DNA of 64,000 nt from the NCBI GenBank assembly GCA_016714225.1, contig JADJNS010000012.1, positions 248,001-312,000 on the forward strand, read 5' to 3'. A program made the position numbers and the translations under genes. The number at the start of each line of letters is the position of its first letter. Position 1 is the first letter of the stretch. Source of the stretch: Archangiaceae bacterium (lineage in GTDB: Bacteria; Myxococcota; Myxococcia; Myxococcales; Myxococcaceae). This document shows positions 1-8,125 of the stretch, piece by piece. The notes beneath the pieces were generated by a model, which was not told the DNA's origin, did not search any database, and was given only the letters and a program-made list of their open reading frames with translations.

Positions 1-1
1 G

Positions 2-544
2 ATGCTGGCCACCTGGTCGTACTACCTGCTCAACGGCCCGCTGGAAGACGCGCCCAACCGCACCGCGCAGATCATGATGGGCACCCTCTACGGCGGCGGG
101 GGCATGGCCGCGCTGATGGCGATTCGCGGGCAAGACGACGGCACCTGGTGGCTGGTCGCCGCGCTGGTGATCACCTGGGCCAACGACTCGGCGGCGTACT
201 TCGCCGGCCGGCTGTTCGGGAAGCACAAGCTCTACCCCGAGGTCAGCCCGAACAAGACGTGGGAGGGCTTCGCCGGCGGCATGGTGGGCAGCGTCGGTGG
301 GCTGTTCATCGTGCGCGCGTTCTTCTTTCCCGGCATGACGGTCGCCGATTGCGTGGTGATGGGCGTGCTGGGTGGCGTGCTCGGCCCGGCCGGAGACCTC
401 TGCGAGTCGATGCTCAAGCGCAGCTACGGCGTCAAGGACTCGGGGAAGATGATTCCCGGCCACGGCGGCATGCTCGACCGCGTCGACGCGCTGCTGTTCA
501 ACGCGCCGATGGTGTTCGTCTACATCAAGTTCGCGCGCGGCTGA
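2..544 (+). CDS. cdsA: Phosphatidate cytidylyltransferase, 5'-truncated by the window edge
   Basis: CDP-diacylglycerol synthase makes CDP-diacylglycerol from CTP and phosphatidic acid in the inner membrane, the branch point of phospholipid synthesis. Only the C-terminal 180 residues are in the window. They hold several hydrophobic segments and, at about residues 144-162 of the visible part, the family signature KDSGKMIPGHGGMLDRVD with its conserved Lys-Asp and His-Gly-Gly...Asp-Arg-Val-Asp. The frame is open to the left edge, so the true start lies upstream and the first ATG seen is internal. Many proteobacteria follow cdsA with dxr and rseP; here a lipoprotein gene follows and rseP comes after it. 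Confidence 0.95.
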   Translation: MLATWSYYLLNGPLEDAPNRTAQIMMGTLYGGGGMAALMAIRGQDDGTWWLVAALVITWANDSAAYFAGRLFGKHKLYPEVSPNKTWEGFAGGMVGSVGGLFIVRAFFFPGMTVADCVVMGVLGGVLGPAGDLCESMLKRSYGVKDSGKMIPGHGGMLDRVDALLFNAPMVFVYIKFARG

Positions 545-609
545 GGCCCACCTCGAGTGAATCAAGGTGGCTCGGGGTGCGTCCATGCCCCCAAGTCACG
601 GAGGAGACC

Positions 610-2760
610 ATGGGACGTGGGTTCTGGTTGTGCGTGGCAGTCGCGTTCGCCGGGTGCGCGCCGGCTCCGTACGTGGTGGTCGATCGGCCGGTCGAGCAGC
701 CCGCCCCGTTTCCCGAGCCGTACCCCTACTCGCAGCAGGTCGACGCGCCGGTTCAGTACGAGCCGATCGCGGCCGCGCCCGAGGGCGAGCCGGTGCCCGC
801 GGTAGAGAGCTTCTACGACCCGCTCGCTCCGTACGGCAGCTGGGACGAGAGCCCGACCTACGGGTGGGTGTTCACTCCGTCGCAGGCCGACTACGTGCCG
901 TACAGCGACGGCTACTGGACCCGCACCGAAGCCGGCATGACCTGGGTCTCGAACGAGCCGATCGGCTGGGCGGTGTGCCACTACGGCCGCTGGGCGCACG
1001 AGCGCGGCCACTGGGTGTGGGTGCCGGACACGGTGTGGGGCCCGGCCTGGGTCGATTGGCGCGAAGGCGACGATTACGTGGGCTGGTCGGCGCTGGGGCC
1101 GGCGGGCGCGACGGTGGTGTCGTTCGATTATTGGCGGTTCGTGGAGATCGATCTGGTCTTCCGCACCGACCTGAACCGCTGCTACCACTCTCGCCAGCGC
1201 GTCGAGCGCGAGCTGCCGGTGGCGCGGCGGGTGAACCGGTGGGTGAAGCCTCCGGGTGGCGTGGCGTGGGTGGCTGGCCCCGACGGCAGCTGGGTGCGTC
1301 ACCAGCCGGTGGAGCACCGCCAGCCGCGCGACCTGGGGCGCTACACGCCCAGCGAGCGCGCCGCCGCCGACCGCCGCGCGCACGAGACCGCTCCACAGTG
1401 GAACCAGCGGCGCGAGCAGGCGCACCGCGAGCGCCTGGCGCGCGATTCGCAGAACGACCAGAGCCGCCGCGCGCAGGCCGACAACGACGCGCGGCTTCGC
1501 GCCGAGCAGCAGCGCCGCCAGGGCGAGGTCGACGCGCGTCGGCAGGCCGACGAGCAGCGCCGCCAGGAGGCCGAGGCACACCAGCAGCTGATGGAGCAGC
1601 GGCGGGTCGAGGCCGACCGGCTGCGCCAGCAGGCGGAAGGCAGGCAGCAGGAAGAGCAGCGCCGCCGTGAGCAGGAGGCCAACGCCCAGCGGGTGGCCGA
1701 GCAGCAGCGGAAGGCGGGCGAGCTCGAGGCGCGCCGCCAGCTCGACGAGCAGCGGCGGGGCGAGGCCGAGCGGCTGCGCCAGCAGGCGGAAGCGCGGCAG
1801 CAGGAAGAGCAGCGCCGGCGCGAGCAGGAGGCCGAGGCGCAGCGGGTGGCCGAGCTGCAGCGCCGGCAAGCCGACGTCGATGCCCGCCAGCAGCTCGAGG
1901 CGCAGCGCCGCCAGGAGCTCGAGCGCGTGCGTCAGGAAGAGCAGCGCCGGCAGGCAGAACTCGACGCGCGCCGGCAGCTCGAAGAGCAGCGGCGGGTCGA
2001 GGCCGAGCGGCTGCGCCAGCAGGCCGAAGCGCGGCAGCAGGAAGAGCAGCGCCGCCGCGAGCAGGAGGCCGAGGTGCAGCGGGTGGCCGAGGTGCAGCGC
2101 CGGCAGGCCGAGGTCGACGCCCGGCGGCAGCTCGACGAGCAGCGGCGGGTCGAGGCCGACCGGCTGCGCCAGCAGGCCGAAGCGCGCCAGCAGGCCGAGC
2201 TCGAGGCGCGGCGCATTCAGGAAGTGCAGCGCCAGCAAGACATGGCGCGCCAGCAGGCCGAGGAGCAGCGCCAGCGTCAGCTCGAGCTCGAGGCCCGCCG
2301 CATTCGTGAGGAGCAGAACCGCCAGGTCGAGCAGCAGCGCCAGCAGCAGGTGGAGCTGCAGCGCCAGCAGATCGAGGCGCAGCGCCAGCAGCAGGTGGAG
2401 CTGCAGCGGCAGCAGCAGATGGAGGCGCAGCGGCAGCAGCAGATGGAGGCGCAGCGCCGGCAGCAGATGGAGGTGCAGCGCCAGCAGCTGGAGGCGCAGC
2501 GCCAGCAGCAGATGGAGGCGCAGCGCCAGCAGCAGATGGAGGCGCAGCGGCAGCAGCAGATGGAGCAGCAGCGTCAGCAGGAGCTTCGGGCCCACCAGAT
2601 GCAGCGCGAGCAGGCCGAGGCGCAGCGTCGCGCGCAAGACGCCGAGCGGGTGCGGCAGGAAGAGCAGAATCGCCAGGAGCAGGAGCAGCGCAAGCGCAAG
2701 GTGCAGCAGGAGCAAGAACAGCGGCAACGCGCGCAGTCGGAGGGCCGCTTCAAGCGCTGA
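610..2760 (+). CDS. DUF6600-like lipoprotein with a giant Gln/Arg/Glu coiled-coil tail
   Basis: The ATG at 610 is preceded by a strong GGAGGAG ribosome site and gives 716 residues. It opens with a lipoprotein signal (lipobox FAGC, Cys16), then a Pro-rich stretch. Residues 60-170 are rich in Trp and Tyr (for example YGSWDESPTYGW and GHWVWVPDTVWGPAW), the pattern of DUF6600 proteins. From about residue 250 to the end the sequence is an almost uninterrupted Q/R/E/A coiled coil without obvious hydrophobic domains. It is built from 51-residue (153-bp) repeats starting at 1594, 1747, 1984 and 2137, followed by about nine 8-residue QRQQQMEA-type repeats (2340-2580). The function is unknown. A lipid-anchored fibre or envelope spacer is an inference from shape. 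It sits where dxr often lies between cdsA and rseP. Confidence 0.85.
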   Translation: MGRGFWLCVAVAFAGCAPAPYVVVDRPVEQPAPFPEPYPYSQQVDAPVQYEPIAAAPEGEPVPAVESFYDPLAPYGSWDESPTYGWVFTPSQADYVPYSDGYWTRTEAGMTWVSNEPIGWAVCHYGRWAHERGHWVWVPDTVWGPAWVDWREGDDYVGWSALGPAGATVVSFDYWRFVEIDLVFRTDLNRCYHSRQRVERELPVARRVNRWVKPPGGVAWVAGPDGSWVRHQPVEHRQPRDLGRYTPSERAAADRRAHETAPQWNQRREQAHRERLARDSQNDQSRRAQADNDARLRAEQQRRQGEVDARRQADEQRRQEAEAHQQLMEQRRVEADRLRQQAEGRQQEEQRRREQEANAQRVAEQQRKAGELEARRQLDEQRRGEAERLRQQAEARQQEEQRRREQEAEAQRVAELQRRQADVDARQQLEAQRRQELERVRQEEQRRQAELDARRQLEEQRRVEAERLRQQAEARQQEEQRRREQEAEVQRVAEVQRRQAEVDARRQLDEQRRVEADRLRQQAEARQQAELEARRIQEVQRQQDMARQQAEEQRQRQLELEARRIREEQNRQVEQQRQQQVELQRQQIEAQRQQQVELQRQQQMEAQRQQQMEAQRRQQMEVQRQQLEAQRQQQMEAQRQQQMEAQRQQQMEQQRQQELRAHQMQREQAEAQRRAQDAERVRQEEQNRQEQEQRKRKVQQEQEQRQRAQSEGRFKR
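1594..2580 (+). repeat. In-gene repeats: 153-bp units, then 24-bp units
   Basis: Four near-identical units begin with GAGCAGCGGCGGG at 1594, 1747, 1984 and 2137. The spacings are 153, 237 (153 plus 84) and 153 bp, encoding 51-residue coiled-coil modules. From about 2340 a second set of 24-bp units (CAGCGCCAGCAGCAGATGGA-type) encodes 8-residue blocks. All units keep the reading frame, so copy number could change without destroying the protein. Confidence 0.85.
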
Positions 2761-3094
2761 GCTCGGACGTGTTCACGTTGGGGGGGGCCAGCGGACCCGA
2801 GCGGAACGTGGCCAACTGCGCCGTGGATGCAGTTCCAGCAGCTGCATCCACGGCGCTGAACGACCGACCTGAGCGACGCCCTCGACGCCGGAGTCGCAGC
2901 GGGCCCGAGCACCCCTGCGGTGCTCGAGCTCGCGGGGCAGCAGACTCGCGCTCCCTTCGACGCGCTTTCCGGTGCCGAGGCCGCGACTCTGGAACATGTC
3001 GGCCGCCGCGTAGGTTGTGAGTCGAGGTGCCCTTCAAGGAGAAGTTCGCCAGGCGCGGTGCTTTCGCGGCGCTGGGGCGTTAACGTTCAAATTC
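2761..3094. other. 334-bp gene-free gap with two perfect hairpins
   Basis: No convincing coding sequence is seen. It contains a G-run (2781-2787), a long perfect hairpin at 2818-2856 and a shorter one at 2906-2926 (8-bp arms CGAGCACC/GGTGCTCG, 5-nt loop). Neither hairpin is followed by a T-tract. The gap must carry whatever promoter or processing site separates the lipoprotein gene from rseP. Confidence 0.6.
2818..2856. terminator. 15-bp perfect hairpin, terminator-like without T-tract
   Basis: The arms are GCGCCGTGGATGCAG (2818-2832) and its exact reverse complement (2842-2856), around a 9-nt loop. It lies 57 bp after the coiled-coil gene stop. No U-run follows, so intrinsic termination is uncertain. 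An RNA processing site, a protein-binding palindrome or part of a small RNA are alternatives. Confidence 0.4.
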
Positions 3095-4762
3095 GTGAGT
3101 TCGCTCCAGGGTCTGATTGCGTTTGCGGTGTTTCTCGGCGTCCTCGTGACCGTTCACGAGCTGGGGCATTTCCTGGTCGCGAAGGCGTGCGGCGTGAAAG
3201 TGCTCAAGTTCTCCATCGGGTTCGGGCCGCGCATCTTCGGCTTCACCCGCGGCGAGACCGAGTACCGGGTGGCGTGGATACCCCTGGGCGGCTACGTGAA
3301 GATGGCGGGCGAGCAGCCCCACGACGAGGTCTCGCCGGAAGACGCCAAGCGCAGCTTCCTGGCCCAGCCGCCGTGGAAGCGGGCGGCCATCGTGGTCGCC
3401 GGCCCGGCCTTCAACCTCATCTTTCCGGTCATTGCGTACTTCTTCGTGCTGCTCGGGTCGTCAGAGGTGGTGTCGACCCGCATCGGCTACGTCGAGCCCG
3501 AGAAGCCGGCGGCGCTGGCGGGCATGAAGCCGGGCGACCGGGTGCGCAGCATCGATGGCGTCGAGGTGAAGAGCTTCAACGACCTGCGCGACGCCTTCAA
3601 CGGCGTGTTCGAGCGGCCGGTGCCGATCGTCGTCGACCGCGACGGCAAGGCGCTGACCCTGTCGGTGACTCCGCTCAAGCAGGTCGACAAAGACATGGTC
3701 GAGAAGACCGAGCGCGGCATCATCGGAATTCTGGCCGAGCCGCGCGCGCCGGTGGTGGGCGTGCCGGCGGGCAGCGCGGCCGAGACCGCGGGCCTGCGCA
3801 CCTTCGACCGCATCGCGAAGATCGGCGACAAGCTGGTGCGCGACGAGCTCGAGCTCAACGAGGTGGTCGCCGCGGTTCCGGTCGGCACCGAGATGGACGT
3901 GCGGGTGCTGCGCACCGACCTGGCCGAGAGCGGCGGCGCGAAGCTGGTCGTGCCCCAGGTGGCGCAGGTGAAGGTTACCCGCACCGAGGGAGAGGGCTTC
4001 GCCGCGCTGGGCGGCGCCGAGCTGGGCGACCTCTACGTGTGGACGGTGAACCCCGACACGCCGGCCGAGCGCGCGGGCATCAAGCGGGGAGATCGGGTGG
4101 TCAGCATCGACGGCAAGGCGCTGCGCTCGTACCAGTTCATGGACGTCACCTTGCGCAACCTCGACGTCAAGCCGTTCACCATGGTGTGGAAGAGCGGCAC
4201 CGAAGAGAAGCGGGCCGAGCTGGCCCAGGCGCACATCAAGGTCACCGACGAGCTGAAGAACGAGTACGAGGTGCTCGACCTCGGCGTGCAGGCCCGGCCG
4301 GTGTTCACCGGCCGGTCAGACCTGCTGGCTGCCGGCGCGCGGGTCGACAGGGTGACGCTGCACGTGGGCCCCAAAGACGCGCTGCTGGCGTCGATGAAGG
4401 TGGTGCCGGCCATCACCCGGAAGATCGCCATCGTGATCGGCAAGCTGTTCACCGGCGACGTGGCGTTCAGCACCGTGGGCGGCCCGGTGACGCTGTACAT
4501 GGTGGCCTCGAAGAGCGCCGAGGCGGGGCTCGACAGCTACATGCAGTCGATGGCGATTCTGTCGATCAACCTCGGCCTGATGAACCTGCTGCCGATACCG
4601 GTGCTCGATGGCTTCGCGCTGCTCGCGGCGATCTGGGAGGGCATTCGCCGGCGCCCGATTCCGATTCGGGCGCGCGAGTACGCGAACATGGTGGGCTTGG
4701 CGATGCTGGCGCTGTTGATGGTCATGGTGTTGAAGAACGACATCACGCGCCTGCTGCGCTAA
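3095..4762 (+). CDS. rseP: Site-2 metalloprotease RseP (M50 family)
   Basis: This inner-membrane zinc protease cuts transmembrane anchors such as anti-sigma factors after a first cleavage by DegS-type proteases. The HELGH zinc motif is at residues 21-25 within the first membrane helix. PDZ-like regions fill the middle, and the distal motif NLLPIPVLDG supplies the third metal ligand in the C-terminal membrane part. At 555 residues it is longer than the roughly 450-residue E. coli protein; the extra length lies in the PDZ region. GTG at 3095 was chosen because members of the family begin directly with the HExxH-bearing helix. An in-frame GTG at 3017 would add an unlikely polar N-terminus. It stops 10 bp before tsaB. 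Confidence 0.93.
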   Translation: MSSLQGLIAFAVFLGVLVTVHELGHFLVAKACGVKVLKFSIGFGPRIFGFTRGETEYRVAWIPLGGYVKMAGEQPHDEVSPEDAKRSFLAQPPWKRAAIVVAGPAFNLIFPVIAYFFVLLGSSEVVSTRIGYVEPEKPAALAGMKPGDRVRSIDGVEVKSFNDLRDAFNGVFERPVPIVVDRDGKALTLSVTPLKQVDKDMVEKTERGIIGILAEPRAPVVGVPAGSAAETAGLRTFDRIAKIGDKLVRDELELNEVVAAVPVGTEMDVRVLRTDLAESGGAKLVVPQVAQVKVTRTEGEGFAALGGAELGDLYVWTVNPDTPAERAGIKRGDRVVSIDGKALRSYQFMDVTLRNLDVKPFTMVWKSGTEEKRAELAQAHIKVTDELKNEYEVLDLGVQARPVFTGRSDLLAAGARVDRVTLHVGPKDALLASMKVVPAITRKIAIVIGKLFTGDVAFSTVGGPVTLYMVASKSAEAGLDSYMQSMAILSINLGLMNLLPIPVLDGFALLAAIWEGIRRRPIPIRAREYANMVGLAMLALLMVMVLKNDITRLLR

Positions 4763-4772
4763 TGGCGGTCGG

Positions 4773-5444
4773 GTGCTGGTTGCCCTCGACACCTCGACGC
4801 TGACCCTCTCGCTCGCCGTGCTCGACGGCGAGCGGCTGGTGAAGCACGTCACCGTCGGCCCGCCGACCCGCCTGTCGCAGGCGCTGCCCGGCGCCATCAC
4901 CGACGCGGTCGACCTCAAGGCGGTGAAGGCGTTCGTGGTGGGTCTGGGGCCCGGCTCGTTCACCGGCCTGCGCATCTCGCTGGCCTGCGTGAAGGGCCTC
5001 GCCTACGCGCTGCAGGTGCCGGTGGCCGGGGTCTCGTCGCTGGCCGCGGTAGAAGACGAGGGGCCGAAGGGCGTCGAGCTGTTCGCCGCGGCGGTGGTGA
5101 AGAAGGGCGAGCTGTACCTGCGGCGCGACGGCACCGAGGTGGTGGTGACCGTGGCCGGCTTCGCCGAGGCGATGCGCGAGCGGCCCGGGGCGGTGGCGCT
5201 GGGGCCGGGCATCGTCGAGTACGCGCCGCAGCTCGTCGAGCTGGGCATCGCGCCCGAGCGGCTCATCACCACGGTGAAGTTTCCCTCGGCGGTGCACCTG
5301 GCGCGGCTGGCGAAGGTGCCCGCGGCGTACGACGCGCAGCCGGTGTTCGCGCTCGAGCCTCACTACATTCGCAGCTCGGGGGCCGAGGACAACCCGAAGT
5401 TCCCCCCGCTGGCCGGCGTGCCTGCTACAGCGAGGCTCAAATGA
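4773..5444 (+). CDS. tsaB: tRNA threonylcarbamoyladenosine biosynthesis protein TsaB
   Basis: TsaB is the non-catalytic partner that dimerises with TsaD to transfer threonylcarbamoyl to A37 of ANN-decoding tRNAs. The 223-residue product has the ASKHA-fold start LVALDTSTLTLSLAV and the motif GLGPGSFTGLRIS at about residues 51-63, both diagnostic of TsaB. The start is a GTG at 4773. The stop overlaps the next ATG by 4 nt (ATGA), so it is probably translationally coupled to the downstream dehydrogenase-like gene. Confidence 0.92.
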   Translation: MLVALDTSTLTLSLAVLDGERLVKHVTVGPPTRLSQALPGAITDAVDLKAVKAFVVGLGPGSFTGLRISLACVKGLAYALQVPVAGVSSLAAVEDEGPKGVELFAAAVVKKGELYLRRDGTEVVVTVAGFAEAMRERPGAVALGPGIVEYAPQLVELGIAPERLITTVKFPSAVHLARLAKVPAAYDAQPVFALEPHYIRSSGAEDNPKFPPLAGVPATARLK

Positions 5445-6403
5445 TCGCCGTCGTCGGAGCCACCGGAGTACTGGGCACCCAGCTCGTCGCTGCATTGAAC
5501 GATGAAGGGCACCCCGTCGAAGAGCTGACGCTCTTTGCCAGCGAGCGCAGCCACGGGAAGGAGATCGAGGTCGGCGACGAGACGCTGGCCATCGAGCCCA
5601 CCGACTTTCGCGGGGTGAAGCTGGCGCTGGTGGCCACGCCGCTCGCGGTCTCGAAGGGCATCATCGACGAGGCGCGCAAGGCCGGCGCCCGCGTGGTCGA
5701 CTTCAGCGGAGCGTTTCGCGCCGACCGCTCGGTGCCGATGGTGGTGCCGGGGGTGAGCCCCAAGCCCGGTGACGCGCCGGTGATCGGCGTGGCGGGCGCA
5801 GCAGGCGCGGCGCTGGCGACGGTGCTCGCTCCGCTGCACCGGGCGGCGAAGGTGGCCTGGGCCGACGTGACCGGGCTGTACGGCGCCGCGTCGCGCGGCA
5901 ACCCGGGGCTCGACCTGCTCGAGCAGCAGGTGCCGCAGCTCTTGAGCGGCCGCGGCTCTGAAGGCAACGGCCCGTTCGCGCACACCCTGGCGTTCAACGT
6001 GTTTCCGCAGGTCGGCAGCTTCGCCAAGGGGCACCCCCAGTCGTCGGAAGAGCTGGCCGCCGCGCTCGACGTGGCGCGCGCCTTCGAGGGCGTGGGGCCG
6101 GTGCGGCTCACCGCGCTGCACGTGCCGGTGTTCCACGGCGTGATGTTCTGCGTTCACGCCCAGCTCGAGTCGCCGCTCGAGGCCGAGGCCGCGCGCGCCG
6201 CCCTCAAGGCCCAGCCGCAGGTGAAGGTGCTCGACCAGCCCGACGAGGCCATCTACCCGACCGCCCTGCTCACCGCGCAGGACGACGCGGTGCACGTCGG
6301 CCGGGTGCGCACCGCCGGTAATCACCTCTGGCTGGTGGCGGCCGTCGACGGCGCGGCGCTGGTCGCCCGCGCGGCGGTGCGAATGGCGCTCGCGCTCGAC
6401 TGA
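5441..6403 (+). CDS. Aspartate-semialdehyde dehydrogenase-like protein lacking the catalytic Cys
   Basis: The 320-residue protein starts with the NAD(P)-binding motif VVGATGVLGTQL and follows the Asd fold throughout, including a match to the C-terminal dimerisation domain. True Asd enzymes carry a catalytic Cys in an Asn-Cys-(Ser/Thr)-Thr segment; the matching place here reads GVAGAAGAALATVL (about residues 112-125), with no Asn or Cys. The distal His motif is also changed (VPVFHGVMF). It therefore resembles the USG-1-type paralogues rather than a working Asd. A role in lysine/threonine synthesis is unlikely and the true function is unknown. It overlaps tsaB by 4 nt. Confidence 0.8.
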   Translation: MIAVVGATGVLGTQLVAALNDEGHPVEELTLFASERSHGKEIEVGDETLAIEPTDFRGVKLALVATPLAVSKGIIDEARKAGARVVDFSGAFRADRSVPMVVPGVSPKPGDAPVIGVAGAAGAALATVLAPLHRAAKVAWADVTGLYGAASRGNPGLDLLEQQVPQLLSGRGSEGNGPFAHTLAFNVFPQVGSFAKGHPQSSEELAAALDVARAFEGVGPVRLTALHVPVFHGVMFCVHAQLESPLEAEAARAALKAQPQVKVLDQPDEAIYPTALLTAQDDAVHVGRVRTAGNHLWLVAAVDGAALVARAAVRMALALD

Positions 6404-6408
6404 CAATT

Positions 6409-6423
6409 TGGCAGGCGCGCTGC
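6409..6423 (+). promoter_or_regulatory. Candidate sigma54 -24/-12 promoter
   Basis: The sequence TTGGCAGGCGCGCTGC has GG at 6410-6411 and GC at 6422-6423, exactly the GG-N10-GC spacing of sigma54 promoters, with TTGGCA at -24 and TGC at -12. It lies 73 bp upstream of the ATG at 6497, in the only gap before the MXAN_2561-like gene. Myxobacteria use many sigma54 promoters. In GC-rich DNA such matches also arise by chance. Confidence 0.35.
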
Positions 6424-6496
6424 GGCGAACGCCCGCCAAGGGTGCAGAGTTACGGCGATTGCAGTGGCCGCAAGGTTGCTTTAGCGACGCGCACTC

Positions 6497-7369
6497 ATGA
6501 GCCTGGCTCTCTCCCTGGTTCCCCTTCTCGCTGCCGGTCAGCTCGGCGTCGTCACCCTGGACATCAACCAAGCCTCCGAAATCTCCATCGGGGCGGACGA
6601 CTGCGGCACCAGCAAGACCGGCACGTGGACGGTGGCGTTCACCGGCTACGCCTGCAGCTCGCTCTCGCTGTGGGTGACGCAGGGCGACTGCGGTGACGCC
6701 ATCGCGACCGGTGACCTGAAGATCGCCGACATCGCGCAGAGCGCCATCAACGCGAATCGCAGCCAGTCGTCGACGGTCTCGATCGCCATCGACAAGCTCC
6801 CCGCATTCGCCGCGGCAGCAGCCGACGGCGGTGCGGTGTGCGGCAGCGCGGGCGTCGAGGTGGACCACAAGTTCTGCGCCGCGGTGAGCGTCTACACCGA
6901 CCTCACCTGCTTCACGAAGAGCACGGTGCGCGCCACCACTCCGGTCACCATTCACTACGACACCAAGGCTCCGGGGGCCCCCTCGGTCTCGGCAGAGGCG
7001 CTCGATTCGGCGGCGGCGGTGACCGTGTCGTACGACTCGGACACCGAGTCGCTCGACGTGCAGGCGCGCATTCAAGGAGAAGAAGAGTTCGTCACCCTGG
7101 GGCAGCTGGCCAGCCCGAACACCAACAAGACCATCGACGGGCTCGAGAACGGGGTGACCTACGAGGTGCAGGCCATCGCCTACGACAGCGTGGGCAACGC
7201 CAGTGAAGCCAGCGCCATCGCCACCGTCACGCCGCGCAAGTCGAGCGGCTTCTGGGAGTCGTGCGTCGCCGCCGGCTGCAACAACGGCGGTTGTTCGACG
7301 ACCCCGGCAGCGCTGGGTTTGGCTACGCTCGCGGCGATGCTGCTGCTCAGACGGAGGGTTCGCCGATGA
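6497..7369 (+). CDS. MYXO-CTERM-anchored exported protein with Fn3-like domain (MXAN_2561-like)
   Basis: This 290-residue exported protein has an N-terminal signal peptide (about residues 1-18) and a Cys-containing N-terminal half. An Fn3-like domain lies at about 150-240 (ending YEVQAIAYDSVGNASEASAI). The C-terminal sorting signal has the CNNGGCS Cys motif, then the hydrophobic stretch PAALGLATLAAMLLL, then RRRVRR. Such MYXO-CTERM tails are processed by myxosortases and leave the protein attached at the cell surface (family knowledge). The stop overlaps the next ATG by 4 nt. The pairing with the following barrel gene matches my recollection of the MXAN_2561/MXAN_2562 families; the molecular role is unknown. 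Confidence 0.78.
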   Translation: MSLALSLVPLLAAGQLGVVTLDINQASEISIGADDCGTSKTGTWTVAFTGYACSSLSLWVTQGDCGDAIATGDLKIADIAQSAINANRSQSSTVSIAIDKLPAFAAAAADGGAVCGSAGVEVDHKFCAAVSVYTDLTCFTKSTVRATTPVTIHYDTKAPGAPSVSAEALDSAAAVTVSYDSDTESLDVQARIQGEEEFVTLGQLASPNTNKTIDGLENGVTYEVQAIAYDSVGNASEASAIATVTPRKSSGFWESCVAAGCNNGGCSTTPAALGLATLAAMLLLRRRVRR

Positions 7370-8106
7370 TGTCGATGATGCTGGCCGCTTTGGCGCTGGC
7401 GCAGTCTCCCACCACCTTCCCCTCGACCGAGACGCGCAGCGAGTCTCCGCGCAGCATGCTCACCGAGGTTCGCCTGGGCAGCTACTACCCCTGGGTCGAC
7501 CGCCCGCTCGACTGCACGCCGGGCAGCTGCCCGTACCAGTCGATTCTCGGGGGCGCGATGCTGCTGGTCGAGCTCGAGGTCGAGCGCGAGCTGTTCCAGG
7601 CGTTCGGCACCGCGTCGCTGGGGGCAAGCCTGGGCTACGCCGAGAAGTACGGGCACGCCTCGACCACCGACGGCTCGACCGGCGAAGCGACCGGCCTGCG
7701 CATTCTGCCGATGAAGGCGATCGCCTCGTACCGGTGGGACTGGCTGGCCCACAAGCACGGCATCCCCCTGGTGCCGTACCTGAAGTTCGGCTTTCAGGTG
7801 GTGCACTGGTGGGTGATGAAGGGCAACCAGACCGAGAGCGTCGGCACCGCGGCCGGGGCCGGCTGGAGCTACGGCCTGGTGGGCGCGGGCGGCCTGTCGT
7901 TCATGCTCGACCCGCTCGACCCGCGCCTCGCGCGCGACTTCGACACCGGCATGGGCGTGAACCACACCTACCTGTTCGCCGAGTTCAACATCGCCGAGGT
8001 GAACAACTTCGGCGCCAAGAAGCTGAACAGCGCCGGCGTGGCCCAGCCGGCCACCCTCGACCTGTCGTCGCGGTACGCGATGTTCGGCATCGCGTTCGAG
8101 TACTGA
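7366..8106 (+). CDS. Outer-membrane beta-barrel protein (MXAN_2562-like)
   Basis: The 246-residue product has a short signal peptide (ending LALAQS). Alternating hydrophobic and polar strands follow, rich in Tyr/Trp/Phe and Gly, ending in the barrel-type terminus MFGIAFEY with a C-terminal aromatic residue suited to BAM recognition. The ATG at 7366 overlaps the upstream stop (ATGA), so synthesis is probably coupled to the MYXO-CTERM protein. A complex of the two at the outer membrane is an inference from the coupling. Confidence 0.75.
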   Translation: MMSMMLAALALAQSPTTFPSTETRSESPRSMLTEVRLGSYYPWVDRPLDCTPGSCPYQSILGGAMLLVELEVERELFQAFGTASLGASLGYAEKYGHASTTDGSTGEATGLRILPMKAIASYRWDWLAHKHGIPLVPYLKFGFQVVHWWVMKGNQTESVGTAAGAGWSYGLVGAGGLSFMLDPLDPRLARDFDTGMGVNHTYLFAEFNIAEVNNFGAKKLNSAGVAQPATLDLSSRYAMFGIAFEY

Positions 8107-8125
8107 CGGTCGGCTTTGCGTTAGG

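Noticed and set aside
148..609. Upstream extension of the coiled-coil lipoprotein
   Set aside because: It overlaps cdsA in another frame; the lipoprotein signal and ribosome site place the start at 610.
562..2727. 721-codon open frame on the minus strand opposite the coiled-coil gene
   Set aside because: It is a Leu-rich mirror of the CAG/CGC repeats with no ribosome site or domain; the plus-strand gene has a lipoprotein signal and a strong ribosome site.
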